Positions 1-20,800 of a stretch of DNA of 64,000 nucleotides are shown here, in pieces. The translations under genes were made by a program, and so were the position numbers. Source of the DNA: Lingula anatina (Eukaryota; Brachiopoda; Lingulata; Lingulida; Lingulidae); contig NW_019775549.1 in the NCBI RefSeq assembly GCF_001039355.2, forward strand, positions 188,001-252,000, given 5' to 3'. Under the pieces are notes generated by a model. It was not told the origin of the DNA. It saw only the letters and a list, made by a program, of their open reading frames with translations, and made no database searches. How positions within the stretch are numbered: position 1 is the first letter of the stretch; each line of letters opens with the position of its first letter.

Positions 1-119
1 AAGCAGTCTTAGTGACAGACGAAATACACTCTTTCGTCATCTTCAACTATGACGTCATCACCTGGACCACGGGGTCTGCCAGCGGGGGGTCGTCAGGTAC
101 AGGAGGAACTCCAGCGCAG
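1..119 (+). pseudogene. Partial NIDO-domain exon of an upstream duplicate surface-protein gene
   Basis: The window opens inside an exon nearly identical to exon 3 of the complete gene downstream (5498-5629). It reads in one open frame (QAVLVTDEIHSF... to ...GGTPAQ) and ends at the same CAG|GTCAGG donor at 119/120. The following intron also matches 5630-5995 up to about position 455, then the similarity stops, and no counterpart of exon 4 (the GFNAGDG exon) follows. The visible part is therefore a truncated copy. An intact gene cannot be excluded to the left of the window, but this copy has no visible continuation to the right. Confidence 0.7.
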
Positions 120-455
120 GTCAGGGAAAGAAACCTTGTATTTCTATCGTGAAACAATGATGAATACAAAAAAGAATTCCCCATTAACAAGTTTGACAAA
201 TATTTACGGTGGTCAACCAACATTAAACATGATAAATCTATATATCATATATGTTACTAGCCTATATATGATATATATGACGCTGATCATATTTAAGCAA
301 TTTTAAAGTCAATCAGTGATCAGAATATACATTGCTGAATGGGATTCAACAAGTTTGGGTCTCGATTAATATTGGACAACAGTTTTATTTTGATATCCAC
401 CCACTTACGCAGCATGTTCTCTGGTCGAGAAAGTATTTCATGTAGGGTCCATTAT
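120..455 (+). repeat. Duplicated intron 3 sequence of the NIDO gene
   Basis: The stretch aligns by eye with 5630-5995, including the shared wording around the 'tttgggtct' and 'gacagtttta' segments and the 'gagaaa.tatttcatgta' end. It marks the right limit of a segmental duplication that carried NIDO exon 3 and part of intron 3. A single unresolved base (n) lies at 462, just beyond the breakpoint. Confidence 0.6.
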
Positions 456-3400
456 ACATATNTATATATATGAATGATTATCATTACTATGTAATCAACA
501 TCATCATGGAAGTGAAAAGCTTCATGCTTCGCAAAGTGCATGTCGTGTGCATGACTTGAATTGCCAAATGTCTTTCAATGCACTGTATATGCCTTACCAG
601 TACATGTAACTGCTTTTGTATCAAAAGGACAGTTCTTGTTTATGACGTTTGATTGTAAAAAGATTGAAGAAAAAAAAAAGCATTATAGTGTGATGCAGAC
701 AAGGTGCTGAGAACATAGAGAGAGCTGTAGTAGTTCGGAGAGCACAGTGGAGCCAGGTTTATCCCAGCACACTAAGCCATGTGCAATTATCTAGTAGAGA
801 GACGTAGGCCTAGAGCACAGTGAAGATAGGGATAACTGTAGTTTTCTCAACTGAACTGAGACTAGAATTTTAGGTGGAATAGATGGAAAATGTTTGATAT
901 ATTTGGTAAAAGTGTGCATTGAAGAAAGCAGATGTGAGTTCTGGAACCTGCCTCAATATGCTCTTCTAATGTTCTGCACTGATTGGATCCTGAAAACTCT
1001 CCTCCAAGGTGGCTTCAAAACTGCAGCAGTACTAGTGGTATTACTGCCATATTTTCACATCTAGAAAACTGCACCCGAACTTGAAGATTTAGCGGGGAGA
1101 TTTCCTACTCCTGAGACAATACTGTAGCTGATTGGAATAGGCAAAGTTGCTAGTTTTATCATCCATATACTATATGTCAGAATATAAGCTTGAGCAGTGT
1201 AATAGCTATGACTCCATAATGCCATTTTTCTGCCATGTATCTGCCATGTATTATGACATTGCTTATAATATTTAAGGATACTGTTAACTACACTTTCAAA
1301 TAGTACTGTGGATATTAAGCTTTTTGTAACACAGTTGTTATATTAGACTTCATAAATATTTAACCTTCCTACTACAATTTGCAGTGTTGACAACAAGTTA
1401 CAGTCAGACTTAAAAAACTGTATTGATGCTTGTGCTGAACTATATCCCCTTGAATACGTACAGTGTAGCCAAGTTATTTAAGCATTACACAGTTTTCTTT
1501 CTGGATTGAGATGTAGAGCTACAGTGATACACATGCTGTGTTGTAGTGTACACATCAGAGTGTTTACAATATTGTATACCATTGTTTACCACCATGTTAC
1601 AATACTGTTGCCTACTTGTACCCTTTTATGCATATTTTGCATATTGTATGGGGCAGAGCCAAGTAGGTCTTTTGGTCCTAGGTAAAATCTTCTGACATTT
1701 TACAAGCCCATGCCTTTTTTGCCCTAGATTCTATTAAATCTGGACCTAAAGGTTATTTCAAGCATAAATTAGGTTTGTTTTCATATTTGATTTTGTTGAT
1801 GATAACTTATTGCTATGAAAATTAGTTCTGTATGTATGACAATGCTCTCTCCAGGATAAACCAAGTTCACCCAGTGTACCTATCTCCTCCAAAATGTTAC
1901 ATAATTTACTTTCCTATATTTACCTTTGGTTCTCGACCTGATTCTGATTTGACATCTGCCTTGTAGCATTTTTGGCTGGAAGTACTGTTATCCTGTAGTG
2001 AGCTTAGTATGGTTGCTGATTATCAGAGGCTTCTGGCCTTTTGTCAAGTTTATTCCTCGGCATGGAGATATGAAGTCGTAATTCCGTAAATGGTATTTAT
2101 GGCTGTATTGAGCAATTTCTTTCCTTATTTATTATTTCCTTATTTATTTTATTAATTAAAAAATTTAACTTGAGGCTTCTGATATATTATGGTTTTCTGA
2201 TATTGTAAGGACAATATTTCAAAGGTGTTTTGTTTCTCAAGCCTGAAGAACAAATAATCAATGGTATTTTTACTTAAAGAACAGTGAATGCATCCAAGCA
2301 CAGATTACTTCTGATGTGGGTTTCTTGTAACTTGGATTTTCCTATATTTGACAGTGGCACGGCAGTGTATAAATTGTCACACATACTCGCAGTAGTCGCT
2401 AGTATATCGATAGCTTATTGATAAGACTCCCAAGTTGAGGCTGAGTCCCAACCTAATTGTACCACGTCTATATCTGCTAGGGGCAACACAATTGGCATTT
2501 AAATATATCTTTATAGTTGGTTTCTCTGTAGTTACATGATTTTAGGTGATGTCTGCATAAAATGCATAATCTTGGGAGTTAAAGAAAAGAGATATTGAGG
2601 AAATACACTTAATTGTGACGTAGCAGTGTAACATTTTGTCTCTAGACTGGTAGAGTTTATGAAGAAGAGGGGTCTTCTAGGGTAGAGTAGGCGGGCGCAG
2701 TTTGTACATCTTTGTATAATGTTATACATTGCCTCATTTTTGTACAGTCGAATATCATGTGATAATTTTTTTTGTCATTTTTCATTTTGTATAATATTCA
2801 TGATTTCCAATGCTGCTCACTTGGTGTGGCAAGCCAGCGTGTTGTATGAAGAGAATATGGTGCAAACGGTATGAAGATGGGTTATATTGATTGCTGAATT
2901 TTCATTATTTAAGTATTTGAATTTATTGAAAGGGATTAACTAGTTCTATGATATTGATGTTATAAGTTTGGTTTAAGCTGACGGCTTTTTGTACAGAATT
3001 GCGATCCTGTCGGTGAAGAAAAATGTTATTTATCAAGAGATACGTCGTTTTGTTTTTCTTTAAGTCCTTTTCACCAGAGCTACATTGCCTATGATAATAT
3101 AATTATTGATTTCCTTTGAGAGAGGGGTGTTTTACTCCAATAACCCAAACCTAATTCTTGAAATCCATTTTACTCCCAACAAAAATGGGGGGGGGGGGGG
3201 TTAATTTAGCCTTTGCTAATTTTTTCAGTGAGGCGAATGACCAACGGGCTTTCTTTTAAGGAACTATTTAAAAGTTACGAAAAAAATTTAATCAGTTGAT
3301 TTTTACCTTACACTCGTGATCAATAATTGGCGCTGAAGTCCTTGAAAAATCCGACAAGAAAGGCTTTCTGCCTCTAGATTGTGTTGGCCGATGTAACTGA

Positions 3401-4240
3401 AAAACTGAGGGCTGCAGACCCCGCTATGATATCAAGTGCCCCTAAAGTATGTAGGCAGTAGAATGATTTAGTAACAGACTACTGGCGCATCCTGTGAACA
3501 GAGAGTAGCAACATGCATAAGATTGGTGTTTGTATTGTAATAGTGGGGGAAGGAATTAAATTTTTCAGTAGAACTTGCATATATAAAAATCAATTTTTGA
3601 AAGAATTTGTATGAAATAGGCGTCCATAGCGTAAATTCAGGCAAGTGACTAAGAAGTGTACGCAATTTTTTTCAAAAATGGTAGAAAAGTTTTTTTTTTT
3701 TTTTTTTTTTTTTGTTAGTAAAAAGTAAAAAATGATGACAACACAGTTTGCGTTAAAAAAAGAACATTATTTACAAATGTTACTTATAGACACGCGAAGA
3801 CTAAATGATATTTTATTCTTATCTTCTCACCAGCCGCAGTGCAGTGTGGACGTGAAGAGTCACCCGAGAAGTTGTGTATATATTTAGAAAAGTTAGAATT
3901 CACATTTTCTAAATTCACGTTCGCTTTTACATATGCCATATATTGAACTGTAAATATTGAGCCGGTGTTTTTGTATAAGCAAACTTTACTCGGGGAAGTT
4001 TTCTGTCATTATACAGACAAAAAGACAAATTCATAATGTTAGAATTTTCTGGCTAATTTATGTGGCTGCTTCGTTTCCCACTTCAGACGGCGCTATCGTA
4101 ACAAACAGTTCAAGTCAAAGCATATAATATTACCGTTGAATTCGCGCCTCTGATTCCCGACTTACGTAGTTTAAAACGTAAGGCCGCACCTAGAAGCATA
4201 TACAGTAAACCCCGGCCAAATCCGGCTACGGTCATGTCTG
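456..4240. other. Intergenic AT-rich stretch, no gene recognised
   Basis: I see no open frame with domain character or conserved splice pattern here. The stretch is AT-rich, with a short G run near 3187-3200 and a long T run at about 3689-3713. Some of it could be 3' untranslated sequence of a gene to the left, but nothing in the sequence proves that. Confidence 0.5.
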
Positions 4241-4250
4241 TGACGGCCTG

Positions 4251-4258
4251 TGACGTCA
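4251..4258. promoter_or_regulatory. CRE-like palindrome upstream of the surface-protein gene
   Basis: A perfect TGACGTCA palindrome lies about 235 bases before the chosen start codon, in the more GC-rich interval 4080-4330 that looks like a promoter or 5' leader. TGACGTCA is the consensus site for CREB/ATF-type bZIP factors. The same word also occurs inside NIDO exon 3 (around 5559), so a chance match is possible. Confidence 0.3.
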
Positions 4259-4486
4259 TCACAGCGGAAGGACAGTCCCATCTCGCTATCAGTACCGAAC
4301 ACACGACCCAAAACCGCGTCTGGCACACTGAGATTATCTTTTTTTAAAGTGAAAACCCGCATACCTCTAGATCGAAAAGAACGATTCATCTATACGCCCA
4401 ACTTGAAAGGAATTAGAAGTTTTAGTTGTTTAAAATTAAAATTTGGATGGATGTAACCGGAACCTGAAGTTTTGGACATAAAAAAA

Positions 4487-13201
<8,715 letters not shown>

Positions 13202-13269
13202 ACTATGGGATGTCACGTTTCTGTAGCAACAGGATATGCAGCACGGAGCAGTGACGTACACTAAACTTA

Positions 13270-13275
13270 AATAAA
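13270..13275 (+). terminator. Poly(A) signal of the surface-protein gene
   Basis: AATAAA lies 69 bases after the stop codon of exon 15 and overlaps the TTAA that serves as a transposon target in the duplicated copy (see 59616-60241). The same hexamer is present after the other two copies of exon 15. Confidence 0.55.
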
Positions 13276-13989
13276 GCGATGACCATGACTTGATACATTC
13301 TACAGCAATATATTGTTACATAGCTTGTGAAAAACACGCAATTTTAATGTTTATTTTCAAAATAGGAGTTTTAACTTTATATAAGATGTATAAAATAAAT
13401 GAATCACTACGCTACTTTATGCTTGCTTTCTTTTACAAACCATTTCTCTTTAGTGCTGTGCTGTGAACCCACATACACAGAGAGCAAACTGGACGGGCCA
13501 GGGATGAGGGAGGGGTTATAAACAAGTAGGGTAAAGGTGGGGTCTGATCTCATTATTCTCTCATGTACCAGTGGCCAGGTTTTTCCACTGCTTGATTCGT
13601 AACGCTCAAGACAGAGACGTATGGTAAACATTAACCCTTCACCCTTAAACCCTTAAAATGCTCATTTCAAATATATATTAAATTGTGAGCACAGAAAATC
13701 CATTCTGCCCAGTACGCCCTCAACATGCAGGCTTCCAAGAGAAAATGTTCATACATGAAATGTAAAACAAATATAAACTAGACCCATTTCTATTACGTAT
13801 ATAGAGACTTTTAAAAATCCAGGTGTGACCTTCCTTCCTGAACGCTTAGCGTTGAAGGAACACAGCTCTTAATGCTGCATGCCTTGAATTCTCACGTGGA
13901 TCACGTGACATGTACGTCCCTTTGTCATGTACAGCTGCGACCACACAAAGGTTCCATTGTCAAAACGCGTAATGTCATTGCCGATGCGT

Positions 13990-14520
13990 GTCTTTCAGTC
14001 AAGCAATTCAATTGACTAAGTTCACTTTGGGTCAACCTAGCAATACCTTGTTAATATTAGGCGAATATCGCTCAAAATCACCTAAGTTTGATAACTGAAA
14101 TATTAGCAATGAACAGATTATTGTATATGATATAAGAGCTTGATGTTAAGATAGAAATATTACTGGATCAAAGTAATCGCTTTTGGAAATATACACGGAG
14201 GGTGCGAAACTGAAAATATTTTATGACGCAGCACTATTTTTGTCAACAACATCACCTGATATTTTTCGACGGGCGCCATCTTATACGCCTTACCTAGGAA
14301 AAATCTTGACGAAAATTCAAGGACAAACGTCATTTTCAGGACTGAATATAAAATATGACTTGACTTTAGTATGTGAACTGTACTTGGCAGCCTGCAAACG
14401 TTGGTTTTATCTGCGCAGTAGAGACGATCTTGACTTTATGAAGTTTTTTCGAGAATTGGGTGTGAAATCGGCCGCTAAACGTTTGATGTTTTAAAGGTAC
14501 AGTATGAGGCTTACACCTTT
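13990..14520 (+). repeat. Dispersed repeat family copy (reference copy in this window)
   Basis: Runs from the 'tctttcagtcaagcaattc' area to 'gtttgatgttttaaaggtac'. It carries a frame ending in FFRELGVKSAAKRLMF that is also open in the duplicates at 61271-61459 and 63804-63992. More diverged members at 32, 49 and 50 kb do not keep the frame, and a fragment is seen at about 17235-17300. Confidence 0.55.
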
Positions 14521-15661
14521 TATCTAGGATGAGGCTTACTACTACATCTGTGCATAACTATTTTCAAAGATAATTTAAATATTTTTCATCTTACAAAACA
14601 AGCTTAAGTTTCAATTTATTTATAGCCACCATAGAAAGGTAGGGCCTACATGTACTGTACCTTGCCATAAAAAATTAAGATCCTTTTCGAGTAAACTTTT
14701 TTCACCTTTTATACTATCTATAAGTTAATTATTTATACTGTAATAATCATAACTGTTTTACATCTCCGCCCCTACAGAACTAGAAAACACGGTCTTGAGA
14801 TTTAAAACTGGTCTGAGGCAAGTCATTTTATTATGATGCTGAAATGATGCTTCTTAGATTATCTACTGAAAATAAGTGTTGCCTACATTATTAACCTAAA
14901 TGGGTCTGCAATTAAATGACTGCTCTACAAAATGTAAATAGTGTTCTTTTTCGCAACTTGTGAAATAATTCGCCACACCCATAATTTGGTAGTCAAAGGA
15001 AGTTTCAATAGAGCAGACCCCCCTCTACCGCGAATTGGTCTGAATGCCACTGACTCCTTCAGATATGACGTCATTGTGAACTGCGCTTTGGTAGTACTTC
15101 GTCCTCTAGACTTACATTGTGTGATCCACTTTTATATCCCATGCAATGGAGAGCTTGAAAATATAAGATTCAATGATTCAAATATTATGAGAATTTGCAT
15201 TCACTTATACAAAACTGTAATAAGTGTAATAAGAAATAAATCATATTTGTATTATAATCTCGTTTTTGATATTAATATTGGCAACTAAATCTTAGTGCTA
15301 ATATGTTTTTGTTTTTTTTTCTCATTGGAATTCTGTAGTTTATTTTCTTTAGCTCTGATATCATTCAATATTTCCTCGATTTATGAAATATTTTTATACG
15401 TAGTTATGTGTAATATGTAATTTGATCACCTGAGTGTAGAAAAATCACATCACTTCAGCGTGTTGTTACATGTGTGTATTCCTTAATTCTTGTGATTATT
15501 CTCTGCATACATTGTATCTGTGTCTGTTTCCGACTATGTTCAGCTTGGTCTACAGGTCAACTTTTAACCCTAAGCAACAAAAAGATCTGTCTTATTCAAA
15601 ACAACGCGGAAAGTTTAATTTGAAATGGCAAGGGATCTTACACAAAATGAATACTTCAGGT

Positions 15662-15662
<1 letters not shown>

Positions 15663-15701
<39 letters not shown>

Positions 15702-15702
15702 G
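15663..15702. repeat. (AAT)n microsatellite
   Basis: About 13 uninterrupted AAT/ATA triplets. In the duplicate at 62.6 kb the equivalent position is the junction to a further copy of exon 15, so this microsatellite sits exactly at a duplication breakpoint. Confidence 0.9.
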
Positions 15703-16794
15703 AATATCTCAATATTGGGGAAGGTCGGTATTTTGAGTCCTTAATTTGGTAACACAAAAGACAATGAATAAAAAATGTCTTCACTCAACAACTAATATTA
15801 CCTTCAATATTTCGATGTTTTTAGAGCATTTCCATTAGGGAATGAGGCTATCCAGGTGAATAACCTCTATCCAGGAGTTCCTTATCCCCCACCTACTGTC
15901 TTAATAAAAGGCTAGTATACATGTAGGTCAGGGAGGATGGCCACATCATTTCTGTTGAGACTGGTCAATGTCTTCTTGGTGTGTATGGCCTCCAGGATTT
16001 CTGTTGTGTTTTCACTGTCAACCACCTTGATTTTTTCAATTATTGGACCGTGATGCTTTGTGTCCAGATTATTCCCTATGTTGAGTTATTGCTGACTTGC
16101 TGTCTCTTTTGATGACTGATTTTTTGGTGTTCTGCTATCTCTCAGCCATTGAGTTTTATACCCATGTATGTATTAAAAATGTGACTCATGGTGCGGTTAG
16201 AATACACTTCGAATGCCATTCAATAATTGTCCACTTGGAATGCACTTCGAAAGTTTTGAGCATGAACAAAACAGTCGGACGGGACGCAAAAATGGGCCCA
16301 TATATTTGGAATGTGCTTAGAACATCCAGGAGTAAACAAGGAATTTTCATTCCAACGACATTCTAGCTCATTCCGCCTCTAGTGTGACTAGGGTATTAAT
16401 GAAAACATAAAGGATATTGTCATCCTTTGCCCCAAACTCCTTATTTCCGTAATTACTCAAAATAATCAAGAGGCCCATTTTTCCAGGTTTATTTTGAGAT
16501 CTGTAATACAGAATTGTTCACATAATGTTCTTTGCAAACAGAGCCATACAACATGTGAATAATTTTTAATTATTAGTGACAAGTTATTCAACCCCCTTCT
16601 CCCCATTTAAGGAGTTATTACTGTGCACATCCAATGACATCAGCATCGTGTGTATACCTTAATTTCAGGGAGCAATAGAGGTTTTAAAAATTACAAAGGG
16701 GTTTTCTAAAGGTAAAAGGGAATGACTGTCTCATTTTAGAAGTTTTCTCAAGTGCAACACCAATTAAATCCACTTGAAATGGTATACGAATCAT

Positions 16795-17050
16795 GTCTTT
16801 TATTTCGCTGCTGATTTAGGTTGATAGCTACTGAGGAAGTGGCTCCTCTTCACATTTACCTTTTATCAAGCAGGGTAGAGATGCATGTGATAGTACTTGT
16901 GATTGGCAGAAGAAAAGAAATAGTGGTGAATTATTTACGCTTACGCGTTTTTGTCCAGTGAAGGACCTCTGTCCAGAATTCCCCAGGTGAGACATTCACA
17001 TCATACTGCTGCGTATTATGCATTCACTGTTGAAGGAATCATTCCTCGTT
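16795..17050. repeat. Interspersed repeat, copy 1
   Basis: Several blocks match 47750-48180, including the words around 'gatagctactgaggaagtgg' and the later 'tatgcattcact.ttgaaggaat' block. The intervening sequence differs in length. No coding potential or terminal repeat is visible, so the repeat type is unknown. Confidence 0.5.
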
Positions 17051-17886
17051 TATTGAACTGAGTTGAAAACAAGGAAAAGATGTAGACGAGTTTTAAAACA
17101 TTTTCCACGCCCCTATAGTATTTTTAATTAAAATTCATTTTGTCTAATATTCTTCGTTAAATTTAAGTCCAATGTGATTACAATTTACGGGTTTATATAT
17201 AATTGTTCAAAGGGAACAATTTTGAGAATATCAGATGAAAACTTAACACTGAAAATATTCTATGACACAGTGTCAACGACATCAGCTGGCAGCCTTTGAC
17301 AGAAAAGTGCTTGGCGTGAATAATCGATGAATTAAATGGTCTCAGAACAAAAATGATTTTTCTACAGATCTGGACCTCCCACAGATGTTAGAGCATTATG
17401 GTGACAGGTCCAATAATACAAAATGGAATATCCGTTTGGAGTAGTCTTTTTCCATCTTCTATACCCTTTCTATACCAATATTTTATAACCATTCAAAAAA
17501 CAATGTTTCCTAACTTTTTTGATCAAGTGTATACGAAGTGTACAAAAGCACATGCTAATAAGAACTACATCGCTCTTTATCATCATCATCATAAGCCCTG
17601 CCCCTAAACGTTTACAACCAGCGTTTATTCTCCTCCCGCATTCAGCAAGTCTGTGATTTTATGCCCCATTAACTAAGGACACGCGTCTTTGTTTCTCCTT
17701 GCTGTTTCAATTTGTTGTAATCCATCTCTTCACATTAAAATATTGCAAGTTAATTTGCTAAAAAATCTGGTGAATTGCATATTGACAATTTGATATTATT
17801 GCACCCACATTGAAGGTAAAATTTCCATCTTCTATTTCATCCCAGAGGAGGCAGGGAAAGACATAGAAGTGACAGATACCAGTACC

Positions 17887-20800
17887 ATGGCAACAGCAAT
17901 AGAGTCATACACCGGCTCCGACCAGGAGAACTTTTTCCGTTTGTGCATTTTAATTGTTGATCATGCCCTGTCGGTCGTGCAGCATGTTCTTCAGGAAGAG
18001 CTTGAATCAAAATATCCCAATTTATTTGACCCTAGCACGGGGTTGTTATTTAAGGTGCTTAGTGATACAACTGTCAAGACCATTCTGTTTGGATTACCTC
18101 GAAGTGTATTTAATAAGCAGCAAAAAGACCAACTGTATCCTGCTGGAAATCCCTCCACATCAGTAACTGTTGATGATTTAGACATCACACTGACTGTTAT
18201 CTTACTGAGAAACATCACAAAACTGGTAACCGGGTCCAATGCATGGGACAACCCCTCCGACAGCGATAAATCAAAAGAGGCCGAGATTGGGCGAGTTAAA
18301 AGATATCGCAATATTGATTATGCTCATATAACAAAGACAGCAATCAGTTTGGATGTTTTCCGAGAAAAGTTCTCCGGTCTCAAGTCCAGTCTCCTGGCTC
18401 TCTCTGGCAGGTACAGTGAAGAGGAATACGACGCCGTCTTGCACAGACCTCTTGACACTGGTCTACTCAAGGAATACCAAGATGTTATGAACAAACTGTA
18501 CAATTATGACAAAGAGGTGAAAGAATGGATGATGGAGAATCGTGATATGCTCAATAAAATCGATTTAAGGACAATAGGTTAGTACTTGTGCTTTCAGATG
18601 TTTTCCTCACATATAACTCATTGGTGCACATATGCCTTCGTTGTTCACATTTTGGTTCGGGAGCAACTTTATTTAAACATTTTCTCGGATGTGAATGAGG
18701 TAGATATAATGATAGTGGCAGCAGCATCAGAATCTAAGAATCCTGTATTGAACTTTTATACTTAAAGCAATAATAACTCTTCCTTTGAGATTCAAAAATC
18801 CGCATGAAATACATTGTAAACAACGCATGGAAATATATTCTATTGTATTTTACCACTAAGATGGCCGTTATTGTAGGAAAACTAAAATCTGTGCTTGTCA
18901 ATAGGGCTTTCGATCCCTTTTTTCCGGTCGACAAGTGCATTCGTTGCTAATGACGTAATGGTGTCACGCGGATTCTCGCGTTCATTGGAGACCAAAATAA
19001 CATGGCAGGAAACCCTCAGACGTAAGTTGCGAGTTTTTGTGCAGTGCGTCGGATAACGAAAAGCCCAAAATGGCACACATTGTGGATATAAATGCATTTT
19101 TAACAAAAAGACGAATATATCTCATGAATCTTATATAGTGTTGTTGTTGTCTGCTTTTCCCGCGGTTTTAAGTAGGTCACCAGTGACTTTGCAATGTCAG
19201 AGAGAGCTCCGTCAGTTAAAATCTCTTAAGAGATTTTAACAAAAAACCGTACGTTTAGGAAAAAAACCTGGATTAACTTTGAATGCAGGAATGGGGTCGT
19301 TGGCCATTGGTAAGTACGGGAAAATTGCCGTTTTTTCCAGGAAAATCCAATTTTTGGCCAAAACGAATAGTTATTATGACTTTAAGTGTGAGATATATTT
19401 GCATTTTCCATAACAAAATTCTTGAGAGAATAAGTTGAATGTAGTGGTACAAAAGCAATGTAGTGTTAACAACATACTGGTAATAATGCAGATGAAAAAC
19501 AATCGTCACTCTTAAAATCCTCAATTGAATTCTCATACTTAGGTTTGAGAACAACAGTAAATTTTTGTTTTGTTTACAGGCACTCACGAAATGGTTCAGG
19601 TGCTTTATGACAGAGTTCAAGATAGACCAAAACGTCGGATAAGTCCAGGTAATATACTACAGTAAATGTCAGTTTCAAAAATGGATGTATAAATGTATGG
19701 AAATCATGTCTACTGCTGAGAGGCCTGAATAATGGTTTCTAATATCATACCATTCTCAAGTGACTTAATTTAAAAAGTGATTTATTATGAAGATATAACG
19801 GTTGTATTTAAATTTTGATACAAGTGTACGTGTGGAAGCAGTCTTTAAAGTAATGATTAGGGAAAAATCACTTGGGTTACACGATTATAACTCAGTAGAA
19901 CAACTGTGTCAAGATATCTCCCCCGTTCCTTCAATCTAGAATAGGTATCTTGATATCAGTGCAATCAAATTAAACATTTAAAAGCGGTATTCTTCACCAC
20001 CTCACGCGCTTCTGCTTCTCTTTTCAGTTTATCGTCAATTCTCATAACTGCTTTGTAAATTGATGTTAAATACCTGTAGTGATCTGTTTGCGTTGTAACT
20101 ACGGTATCATAATGAAAATTGGCATGGTTAAATACAAAGGTTTGAATTACAATGTTTGCTTTTAATCTATTTTGTTTAGAGACATAAGCCTTTAATTACG
20201 CTGTTTGATAAAACAAAGACATATCGCATATTTACGTATAAAATCAGAAGTAACCCTTTCATTCTTACTGCTGTGAAGAAATATTGATAGCTGTTTAATT
20301 TCAAAACAAACACGTCACCATCTTGAATTAGCAAATTCACTCCAGTGTACTTTTTGATGTGACAGCATTATCTCTTAACATGATAATGTTTAATTCTTTA
20401 CTATCTAAAAGAATCAGGAAATGAAATAGATCAAAGCTAACTTATCAAACTACCTTTAAATGCGTCCACTCGTCCATCAGCCAAATTGGAAGAAAGGATC
20501 ATTTCTATATTTCTACTTTAACACATTTCAATAGATATAAAAGAAACGGAAAAAAATTAACGACCCGAACATTTCTTATAGCTTTGCCGCTGGCCCTAGT
20601 GCAATTTGGCGATAAAAAGCAAACGGTATGAGGCATGTTGAAAGTTTCATCCTTACTTAAAGAGAGTTGATCACATGATTGATCCGTTTATCATTTACCA
20701 TAAACGATGTTAATTCCTTCTCAGCCATAAGGCGTTTAGTAATTGCGTCATCATTCAGAGATCCTTGTTTCTACTACATGCGTATGCACTCAGCACTACT

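Larger units (their letters stand above)
13276..17845. other. Spacer with duplicated flank and interspersed repeats
   Basis: From 13276 to about 15660 this sequence is duplicated at 60246-62610, with its first part again at 62768-64000. It contains one copy of the dispersed repeat family at about 13990-14520, and (AAT)n at about 15663-15702 where the duplication ends. Another repeat at 16795-17050 is shared with 47750-48180. Short open frames here (e.g. 14183-14494, 14941-15288) are not supported as genes: in the duplicate the second is shortened by a frameshift, and no known domain is visible. Confidence 0.55.

Noticed and set aside
4110-4389. Minus-strand open frames of 72 residues over the promoter region
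   Set aside because: They overlap each other in different frames, lie in the GC-richer leader of the + strand gene and show no domain, splice or start context.
14941-15288. 115-residue frame in the surface-gene flank
   Set aside because: In the near-identical duplicate (61897-62133) an indel in an A run truncates it to 78 residues, so the frame is not maintained; composition is unlike a protein.
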